Shown here in pieces: positions 7,751 through 13,884 of a stretch of 15,793 nucleotides of DNA. This DNA is from an uncultured Verrucomicrobiales bacterium (GTDB lineage: Bacteria > Verrucomicrobiota > Verrucomicrobiia > Verrucomicrobiales > Akkermansiaceae): NCBI GenBank assembly GCA_938001985.1, contig CALLBE010000171.1:1-15793 (forward strand), given 5' to 3'. A program made the position numbers and the translations under genes. The notes under the pieces are model-generated. The model did not search any database. It saw only the letters and a list, made by a program, of their open reading frames with translations, and was not told the origin of the DNA. The first letter of the stretch is position 1, and every line of letters starts with the position of its first letter.

Positions 7751-8101
7751 CTAAAGTCCTGAGCTGGTGATTATCTCATTGGCGGTGTTGAGAACCACTC
7801 GTTTTGCCTTGATCGATTGCTCAGAAAAGCCCCAAGCCATGATGGTGACCAGCTCATCTTTTTTAATTAAGTGAGCAGCGCCGCCATTAATAATGATCTC
7901 TTTATTGCCTGGTTTCCCAGCCTGGACGTAGGTTTCCAAGCGGTTGCCAGAGGTGATGGAAGCCACCAGCACCTTTTCACCTTCTTCGAGTCCAATCGTC
8001 GCCAGAAGCTCAGAGTCAATTTCGATACTGCCTTCGTAGTTGACGTCGCCTTTGGTGATTCTGCCGCGATGGATTTTTGATTTTAAAAACTGCTTTAACA
8101 T
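7751..8101 (-). CDS. panD: Aspartate 1-decarboxylase precursor
   Basis: PanD converts L-aspartate to beta-alanine and CO2, supplying the beta-alanine half of pantothenate and so coenzyme A. It is a cytoplasmic tetramer made as a proenzyme that cleaves itself. The self-cleavage site is clear: NYEGSIEID with Gly24-Ser25, where Ser25 becomes the pyruvoyl cofactor. Lys9 and the KIHRGRIT segment (9-16), Tyr58 in the LETYV region and the NGGAAHL turn (72-78) also fit the family. At 116 residues it is slightly shorter than the E. coli enzyme (126) and complete. The start is ATG at 8101 with no evident ribosome binding site. It lies 57 bp after purL with no intervening terminator, so it probably shares that transcript, although the two pathways are only loosely linked. 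No panB or panC is present. Confidence 0.96.
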   Translation of the reverse strand: MLKQFLKSKIHRGRITKGDVNYEGSIEIDSELLATIGLEEGEKVLVASITSGNRLETYVQAGKPGNKEIIINGGAAHLIKKDELVTIMAWGFSEQSIKAKRVVLNTANEIITSSGL

Positions 8102-8158
8102 CTCGTTGCGTTTCTAATATTAATCACAGAATTTAGTCTTTAGTCGGATGGGTAGATC

Positions 8159-11100
8159 TTAGTTGAAATAACCCACGCCAGCTTCGAATAGTCTTTGGTT
8201 TTGGTTGCCCGGGATGTTTTTGGCGACATGGTTCCCCACACGCTCACTGTGTCCCATCTTACCTAAAACTCGACCATCACTACTCGTGATCCCTTCGATT
8301 GCCAAGAGTGACCCGTTTGGATTGTCTTGGATGCTCATGCTAGCTTGCCCGTTCTGATCAACGTATTGGGTCGCAATCTGACCTTCTTGAATCAGGTTTT
8401 GTAACTCTTGCTCGGAAGCGTAGAATTTACCCTCTCCGTGAGAAACAGGAATGCTGTGAATATCGCCTACAGAGACTTTATTGAACCAAGGTGATTTCAC
8501 CGAGCTGACTCGAGTTTTAACATAACAAGAGACGTGTCTGCCGATGTTGTTGAACGTGAGAGTTGGAGAGTTTTCTCCTGCTGTTTTGATTTCACCATAA
8601 GGAAGGAGTCCTACCTTCACTAAAGCTTGGAAGCCATTACAGATACCTAAAACAAGGCCGTCACGGTTTTTCAATAGATCCATGATCGCATCCGAAATTT
8701 CAGAGTTGCGAAGGATGGTAGCAATGAATTTACCAGAGCCATCAGGTTCGTCGCCTGCTGAGAAACCACCTGGAATCATGAGGATTTGACTTTCTTTAAT
8801 TTGCTTAGCAAGAGCCGAGATCGATTCTTGAATACTCAAGTTAGAAAGGTTGTTAAATACGCTGATGTTGGAGTCGCCGCCTGCGAGATTGAATTGTCTA
8901 GCGGTGTCGTACTCACAGTTGGTGCCTGGGAAGACTGGAATGACCACCTTAGGCTTCGCTCCTAAATTGAAGCTAGGCGCTGCCGGTGGTTCTGCGTTGA
9001 ACGTGATCGTGTCAGTTGATGACTGCTCCGCTTCTGCTTGCGTTGGATAAATCGACTCTAATGGCTCAGACCACGACTGGCATAATTGATTGCAGTCGAT
9101 GGATTCGTCCTCAATGACAAGTTTTGCTTCTTCGATTACCGAACCAATCTCAAGAGCCTCTAGTACTTCTGGGAGTTCAGTTGATGGAGAGGCTTCAAGA
9201 ACCCAGCTGATGAAGCGCTCTTCGTAAAGGTCAAGGTCCGTATCGATGATGGCTCCGAGTTCATTACCAAAGCTCATTTTAGCAATGCTAGCAGCGAGTC
9301 CAGCTTGACCTAATGAGTGCATGGACTCAATTTTTCCAGCTGTGGCTAACTCATGAAGCGCTTCTGACTTCTCTAATAAAGTCTCAAAGTTTGGAATTTG
9401 GCTCTCATCTCTAGGAATATTAACCCAGTAAAGCGTGTTTCCTGGTGATTTTAATTCTTGAGAGATGGCTTGGCTAGCAAGGCCTGGAGCTACTGCAAAT
9501 GAAACTAAGGTTGGTGGAACATCAATTTCTTTGAAACTTCCAGACATGGAATCTTTTCCGCCGATAGCACCGAGTCTCAATGCGTTTTGAGCGGTGTAAG
9601 CACCGAGTAGCGCTGAGAAAGGCTTGCCCCAACGAACGGGATCTTGGCCAAGTTTTTCGAAGTATTCCTGAAGTGTCAGTCTGATGTCAGAAAGTTTAGC
9701 ACCTGAAGCAACGAGACGTGTGACCGACTCGGTGACTGCGTATAAAGCACCGTGGTAAGGACTCCAGCAAGCGATAAGCGGGTTGTAACCCCAGCTCATG
9801 AAGGTGGCAGTTTTGGTTTCACCTTCCAGCATTGGCACTTTAGCAACCATGGCATCGGTAGGGCTGAGTTGTGTTTTTCCACCAAAAGGAGAGAGAACAG
9901 TATTTGAGCCAATGGAGCTATCAAACTGTTCGGCCAACCCTTTTTGAGAACACTCGTTTAGGTTTGAAAGTACGGTGCGTAAGCGATCGGCGTGAGAGCC
10001 TGAGGACTCAAGCATTTCTATGCCGAGAGGCGTGGTTTCTGTTGGCGCTTGTACTTCAATCGTTGAAGAAAGCTGAACGCCGTTTGAATCAAGGAATTCT
10101 CTAGAAAGGTCAACAATGGTGTCGCCTCTCCACGTCATTTTTAGACGACCTGAATCGGTTACGTTGGCCACGTGAGAGCATTCTAAGTTCTCTTGATTGG
10201 TTAAAGCTTCGAAGAAAGCCACCTCGGATTGATCGATGACAATAGCCATACGCTCTTGGGATTCAGAAATCGCAAGTTCAGTTCCATCGAGACCATCGTA
10301 CTTCTTGAGGACCTTGTCTAAGTTGATTTCCAATGAATCTGCTAACTCGCCAATCGCCACGGATACCCCTCCTGCGCCGAAGTCATTACAGCGTTTGATT
10401 TTTTTAGAGAACTCTGGGTTTCTAAAGAGTCGTTGTAGGGCGCGCTCAGTTGGAGCGTTACCTTTTTGAACCTCAGCAGAGTTTTCTAAAGCGTTGTCGG
10501 TGTGTTCTTTTGAAGAACCGGTAGCACCACCAACCCCATCGCGACCGGTACGGCCACCGATGAGAAGAATCGCATCGCCTGGAGCGGGTTCGCCACGCCA
10601 TACGTTTTCGCGAGGAACGGCAGAAATAACCGCGCCAATCTCCATGCGCTTGGCCACAAAGCGTGGGTGGTAAATTTCAGAAACTTTGCCTGTTGCTATC
10701 CCGATTTGGTTGCCGTAAGAGCTGTAACCATCTGCTGCTCCTTGACAGATTTTACGTTGAGGTAGTTTGTTCTCTACGGTGTCTTCAAGAGGTGTGCGTG
10801 GATCTGCTGCCCCTGTGACTCTCATGGCTTGGTAGACATAGGCACGGCCTGAAAGAGGGTCGCGAATTGCGCCACCTAAGCACGTGGCGGCACCGCCGAA
10901 AGGCTCAATCTCGGTTGGGTGATTGTGCGTCTCATTTTTAAACTGAATGAGCCATTCCTCCTCGGTTCCGTTGACATCCACGGGAACGATGATGCTAGCT
11001 GCGTTGATTTCCTCAGAAACCTCGAGATTGTCGAGCTCTCCTGTTTTACGAAGTTCTTTCATTGCGATGACGGCAATATCCATCATCGTTTCAGGTCTCT

Positions 11101-11887
11101 CGGTGTCTGCACCGTAGACAATCTCACGAGATTTTTGATAGTCAGCGTAGGCCTGTTTGACATAAGGCAAATCGTTGTCGATGGTTACGCTATCAATCTT
11201 AGTGAAGAAAGTGGTGTGACGGCAGTGGTCAGACCAATAGGTATCCAGCATTTTAATTTCGGTGATGCTGGGGTCGCGACCTTCTTTGCGGAAATGAGCT
11301 TGAGTGAAGATCAAATCCGGGACTGTCATGGCCAGTCCTAGGTTGTTTTTATATTCGCTGATTTGTTCTTCATTCCAGTTGATGAAGTCCGTGATGAAAG
11401 CGACATTTGCGGGCTCGTCACTCTCTTGCGTTAAACTGTCTTTTGTTTCTAAAGAAGCTTCACGAGAATCGACTTGGTTGATGACATAGTCCTTGATGTT
11501 TTGAACTTCCTCTGCGTTTAAGTTGCCTTTGAGAACGTAGATTTGAGCGTTCTGAACGATGGGACGGTCCTTTTGAGTCAAGATTTGTATACACTGTGCG
11601 GCGGAATCTGCGCGTTGGTCATATTGACCCGGTAAGTATTCAACAGCAAACGCTTGTTCATCACTGCTTAAGACAAGTTCAAGAGACGTGGTGTCAACCT
11701 GTGGCTCTGAGAAAATCAGCTGAGAAGCCTCAGTAAATCCTTCGTCACTCAACCCTTCTACGTCATACCGCTGCAGGAGGCGGAGGTCTTCTAAGTTTGA
11801 AAGATTCAAGCTTTCTTTCAACTCATGTAATAATGACTGAGCTGGCGCTGTGAATGCTGCTTTTTTCTCAACAAATAAACGGTGCAT
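8159..11887 (-). CDS. purL: Phosphoribosylformylglycinamidine synthase, single-chain form with fused glutaminase
   Basis: This enzyme converts FGAR, ATP and glutamine to FGAM in de novo purine synthesis. The 1242-residue chain joins the synthetase and the glutamine amidotransferase that other bacteria split into PurL, PurQ and PurS. The sequence shows SDHCRH (219-224), the nucleotide-binding NETHNHPTEIEPFGG (318-332), GGRTGRDGVGG (444-454) and CNDFGAGGVS (500-509). The C-terminal class I glutaminase domain starts near 978 (VVIPVFPGTNCE) with nucleophile Cys1083 in GICNGFQAL and His1150/Glu1152 in SHGEGKF; MGHSER follows near 1211. TYWSDHCRHTTF matches the single-chain type common in Clostridia rather than the proteobacterial one. 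I chose ATG 11887 because MHRLFVEKK is the usual family start; an upstream in-frame TTG at 11929 would translate through a palindromic leader element. It has its own transcription unit, separated from rplQ by a terminator. Confidence 0.97.
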   Translation of the reverse strand: MHRLFVEKKAAFTAPAQSLLHELKESLNLSNLEDLRLLQRYDVEGLSDEGFTEASQLIFSEPQVDTTSLELVLSSDEQAFAVEYLPGQYDQRADSAAQCIQILTQKDRPIVQNAQIYVLKGNLNAEEVQNIKDYVINQVDSREASLETKDSLTQESDEPANVAFITDFINWNEEQISEYKNNLGLAMTVPDLIFTQAHFRKEGRDPSITEIKMLDTYWSDHCRHTTFFTKIDSVTIDNDLPYVKQAYADYQKSREIVYGADTERPETMMDIAVIAMKELRKTGELDNLEVSEEINAASIIVPVDVNGTEEEWLIQFKNETHNHPTEIEPFGGAATCLGGAIRDPLSGRAYVYQAMRVTGAADPRTPLEDTVENKLPQRKICQGAADGYSSYGNQIGIATGKVSEIYHPRFVAKRMEIGAVISAVPRENVWRGEPAPGDAILLIGGRTGRDGVGGATGSSKEHTDNALENSAEVQKGNAPTERALQRLFRNPEFSKKIKRCNDFGAGGVSVAIGELADSLEINLDKVLKKYDGLDGTELAISESQERMAIVIDQSEVAFFEALTNQENLECSHVANVTDSGRLKMTWRGDTIVDLSREFLDSNGVQLSSTIEVQAPTETTPLGIEMLESSGSHADRLRTVLSNLNECSQKGLAEQFDSSIGSNTVLSPFGGKTQLSPTDAMVAKVPMLEGETKTATFMSWGYNPLIACWSPYHGALYAVTESVTRLVASGAKLSDIRLTLQEYFEKLGQDPVRWGKPFSALLGAYTAQNALRLGAIGGKDSMSGSFKEIDVPPTLVSFAVAPGLASQAISQELKSPGNTLYWVNIPRDESQIPNFETLLEKSEALHELATAGKIESMHSLGQAGLAASIAKMSFGNELGAIIDTDLDLYEERFISWVLEASPSTELPEVLEALEIGSVIEEAKLVIEDESIDCNQLCQSWSEPLESIYPTQAEAEQSSTDTITFNAEPPAAPSFNLGAKPKVVIPVFPGTNCEYDTARQFNLAGGDSNISVFNNLSNLSIQESISALAKQIKESQILMIPGGFSAGDEPDGSGKFIATILRNSEISDAIMDLLKNRDGLVLGICNGFQALVKVGLLPYGEIKTAGENSPTLTFNNIGRHVSCYVKTRVSSVKSPWFNKVSVGDIHSIPVSHGEGKFYASEQELQNLIQEGQIATQYVDQNGQASMSIQDNPNGSLLAIEGITSSDGRVLGKMGHSERVGNHVAKNIPGNQNQRLFEAGVGYFN

Positions 11888-11897
11888 AGTGCTTGAG

Positions 11898-11915
11898 AAA
11901 AACGCTAGCGTTTTT
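11898..11915. repeat. Perfect palindrome in the purL leader
   Basis: AAAAACGCTAGCGTTTTT is an exact 18-bp palindrome located 10 bp upstream of the purL ATG. As DNA it could be a dimeric repressor operator; as RNA it could form a 7-bp stem with a CTAG loop next to the translation start. It resembles neither the E. coli PurR box (ACGCAAACGTTTGCGT has a different centre) nor the Gram-positive PurBox. Confidence 0.6.
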
Positions 11916-11945
11916 TTATGAGCTGGCAAGTGCTTCCTCTCGTAT

Positions 11946-11972
11946 TCATGAAATAGAAATGATCTTTCATGA
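11946..11972. repeat. Inverted repeat upstream of purL, candidate operator
   Basis: TCATGAAA (11946-11953) and TTTCATGA (11965-11972) are perfect inverted copies separated by 11 nt. The symmetry and spacing suit a dimeric regulator. A weak promoter candidate on the minus strand lies just ahead (GTGACG at 12003-12008, 16 nt, TAAAAC at 11981-11986), which would place the repeat at or just after the start of transcription. The rest of the 251-bp gap between purL and rplQ shows only the palindrome nearer purL and the rplQ terminator. Confidence 0.45.
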
Positions 11973-12087
11973 GTTCAGAGGTTTTATGGGGTGTTTTTTT
12001 TACGTCACTTATCTCTAAGTTAGGGTTTTTGGAGTGGTTGTCATTTCGTTTAAGTCGCTGCTATTCCTGAGTTAGGTCTTTAAACAC

Positions 12088-12115
12088 AAAAAAGCAGAGC
12101 CGAAGCCCTGCTTTT
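12088..12115 (-). terminator. Rho-independent terminator after rplQ
   Basis: On the minus strand GCAGGGC-TTCG-GCTCTGC forms a 7-bp stem with one G-U pair and a stable TTCG tetraloop (12094-12111), extended by A/T pairs and followed by a run of six T (12088-12093). It starts about 25 bp past the rplQ stop and cleanly ends the rpoA-rplQ transcript. Confidence 0.92.
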
Positions 12116-12138
12116 CTTAATAAGATAAAAGGAAGTTC

Positions 12139-12561
12139 TTACGCTTCTTTTGTCTCTTCAGGAGTTGCTTCTTCAGCGACTTCTAAATCAAGTTCTTCTG
12201 AGTCGACTTGGTCTACCCATTCAACTTTACCCATTGGCGCTGCGTCACTCGTACGTAGGCCTAATTTCGTGATGCGAACGTATCCACCTGGTCTGTCTGC
12301 GTTAGCTGGAGCAATCTTCTCGAATAAGAATTTTACGAGCTCTTTTCTCTTAAGGAATGCTAAAGCTTGGCGACGAGCGTGAAGATCTCCACGTTTTGCG
12401 AAGGTTACCATTTTCTCAGCAACAGGGCGAATTGCCTTTGCTTTGCCAAGAGTGGTGCGGATAGATCCATGTTGAATCAAGTCACAAACCAAGTTTGAAA
12501 CAAGTGAACGACGGTGGTCTGCTGTGCGTTTAAGCTTTTTAACTTTGCTGCGGTGTCTCAT
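12139..12561 (-). CDS. rplQ: 50S ribosomal protein L17
   Basis: L17 is a large-subunit protein near the exit tunnel. The N-terminus MRHRSKVKKLKR, the DHRRSL(V/L) segment (15-21), the TTLGKAKAIRPVAEKM block (36-51) and GGYVRITKLGLRTSDAAPM (92-110) are diagnostic. The core ends near 118; residues 119-140 form an acidic tail rich in Glu, giving 140 residues against about 116-130 in many bacteria. It follows rpoA by 21 bp, the standard rpoA-rplQ order, and is followed by a strong terminator. The start is ATG at 12561; the upstream bases contain no purine-rich ribosome binding site. Confidence 0.97.
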   Translation of the reverse strand: MRHRSKVKKLKRTADHRRSLVSNLVCDLIQHGSIRTTLGKAKAIRPVAEKMVTFAKRGDLHARRQALAFLKRKELVKFLFEKIAPANADRPGGYVRITKLGLRTSDAAPMGKVEWVDQVDSEELDLEVAEEATPEETKEA

Positions 12562-12582
12562 GAGTTAATTTTTGTAAAGTTA

Positions 12583-13689
12583 TTAATCTTCGAGGTTTTG
12601 AGCAATTAGGTCGGCGAGGCCAACGGGTGCCTCATCTTCCATGCCCATGTTGTTGTTTGTGAATGTTGAGAGAGGAGCCACTAGTAGTGCTGGGTCAAAT
12701 GACATTCCAAGACCAAGTCCTAATTCAACTAATTTATCTTTAATTTCGTTGAGAGACTTTTTACCGAAGTTACGATACTTAAGCATCTCAGCTTCACTCT
12801 TCATAGCCAATTGACCAACCGAAGTGATGTTTGCGTTATTCAAGCAGTTAGCCGCACGAACGGAAAGTTCGATTTCGTTAACTGACATGTTAAGAAGTTT
12901 CTTAAGCGCTGCGTTTTCTTCGCTTTGCTCTTCAGGTGCTTCTTCAAAACCAACTAGGCTGTCGTCATAGTCAACGAATACGTCTAGGTGATGTCTGAGG
13001 ATAGCAGAAGCTTGTAGTAGGGCTTCTTGAGGTGTTAAACGACCGTCTGTGTTGACGTCGAGGATGAGTTTATCAAAGTCAGTGATTTGTCCAACACGAG
13101 TTGCTTCAACTGCGTATTTAACACGAGTGACTGGAGAGAAGATGGAGTCAATAGCGATAACGCCAATGCTTTCGTCACCTGTTTTGTTCTCGTCACCGGT
13201 AACGAATCCACGTCCTACTTTGATCGAAAGTTCAGCGTCAAACTTAACTTTTTGATCTAATGTACAGATGATTTGATCCTTGTTGACGACTTCATACATA
13301 GCGTCTTCTTGGATGTCGCCCGCTGTGATAATGCCTTCTTTTTCAACGTTAATGGTTAAAAGCTTAGGCTCTTTGCCGTGGTGTCTGAATTTAACACGCT
13401 TAAGGTTGAGGATGATTTCTGTGACATCTTCAACCACTCCTGGAAGAGAGGTGAATTCGTGCTCAGCACCTGCGATCTTAACGCTTGTGATAGCAGCGCC
13501 TTCTAGTGAAGAAAGGAGAACTCTACGAAGTGAGTTGCCGATTGTGTGACCAAAGCCACGCTCGAAAGGTTCTGCGATGAACTGTGCGAAGAAGTCAGTA
13601 GCTGTCTCTTCTTCTTTAATTAAGCGATTAGGTATCTCAAAACGACCTAATGTCACTTCTGGCTCTTCTGTTGTTGTTTCTTCTGACAT
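12583..13689 (-). CDS. rpoA: DNA-directed RNA polymerase subunit alpha
   Basis: RpoA dimerises to start polymerase assembly and its C-terminal domain contacts UP elements and activators. The N-terminal domain is marked by EPFERGFGHTIGNSLRRVLLSS (about 40-61), the dimerisation helix, and SPVTRVKYAVEATRVGQ (185-201). A Glu-rich linker (about 248-260) leads to the C-terminal domain with ELSVRAANCL (274-283), where Arg278 corresponds to the DNA-contacting Arg265 of E. coli, and NFGKKSLNEIKDKL (307-320). At 368 residues it is longer than the usual 315-340: there are about 12 extra acidic residues at the N-terminus and a tail of about 36 after the C-terminal domain (from 333), rich in Met, Asn and acidic residues. 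The start is ATG at 13689. The usual upstream genes rpsM, rpsK and rpsD are absent; fusA and its terminator lie upstream instead. Confidence 0.97.
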   Translation of the reverse strand: MSEETTTEEPEVTLGRFEIPNRLIKEEETATDFFAQFIAEPFERGFGHTIGNSLRRVLLSSLEGAAITSVKIAGAEHEFTSLPGVVEDVTEIILNLKRVKFRHHGKEPKLLTINVEKEGIITAGDIQEDAMYEVVNKDQIICTLDQKVKFDAELSIKVGRGFVTGDENKTGDESIGVIAIDSIFSPVTRVKYAVEATRVGQITDFDKLILDVNTDGRLTPQEALLQASAILRHHLDVFVDYDDSLVGFEEAPEEQSEENAALKKLLNMSVNEIELSVRAANCLNNANITSVGQLAMKSEAEMLKYRNFGKKSLNEIKDKLVELGLGLGMSFDPALLVAPLSTFTNNNMGMEDEAPVGLADLIAQNLED

Positions 13690-13706
13690 AATATTAACTG
13701 GGTTTC

Positions 13707-13722
13707 CCTTTACCGCTAAAGG
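13707..13722 (-). promoter_or_regulatory. Hairpin in the rpoA mRNA leader
   Basis: CCTTTA and TAAAGG form a 6-bp stem around a 4-nt loop, 17 nt upstream of the rpoA ATG, with flanking AGGT/ACCC able to extend it. The purine run AAAGGG, the only Shine-Dalgarno-like sequence near this start, is in the downstream arm. It may influence translation of rpoA-rplQ, but this is inferred from position only. Confidence 0.4.
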
Positions 13723-13752
13723 ACCTACAGTGTCTGTTCAAACGGTTCGGCG

Positions 13753-13780
13753 AATTTACAGAGTTATTTTGGCACTTCAA
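13753..13780 (-). promoter_or_regulatory. Candidate promoter of rpoA-rplQ with upstream A/T-rich tract
   Basis: On the minus strand TTGAAG (13775-13780) is 16 nt from TAAATT (13753-13758), each matching four of six consensus bases. Immediately upstream is an A/T-rich block (13781-13815 region, with long T and A runs) resembling an UP element. It lies between the fusA terminator and rpoA, where a separate promoter is needed. The predicted leader is about 57 nt. Confidence 0.45.
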
Positions 13781-13828
13781 CTCTTTTTTTATAAAAATCT
13801 TTTTTGTATTTACGTTTTCTAATCCTCG

Positions 13829-13866
13829 TAAAACAAAAAGAGCCATCCGGTGAAGGATGGCTCTTT
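13829..13866 (-). terminator. Rho-independent terminator after fusA
   Basis: AAAGAGCCATCC (13837-13848) pairs perfectly with GGATGGCTCTTT (13855-13866), a 12-bp stem with a 6-nt loop. On the minus strand it is followed by ttttgtttta. It begins about 18 bp past the fusA stop and should separate fusA from rpoA transcription. Confidence 0.92.
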
Positions 13867-13884
13867 GTTTTGATAAAGTGAAAC

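Noticed and set aside
10919..11341. Plus-strand open frame of 140 codons inside purL
   Set aside because: It is antisense to conserved purL sequence, has no family resemblance, and is explained by codon bias on the opposite strand.
11898..11915. PurR operator at the purL leader
   Set aside because: The palindrome has a CTAG centre and A/T flanks; it does not follow the ACGCAAACG half-site pattern, so the name is not justified.
11888..11929. TTG start of purL at 11929
   Set aside because: The 14 added residues are not part of the family's usual N-terminus and would be encoded across a perfect palindrome better explained as a leader element.
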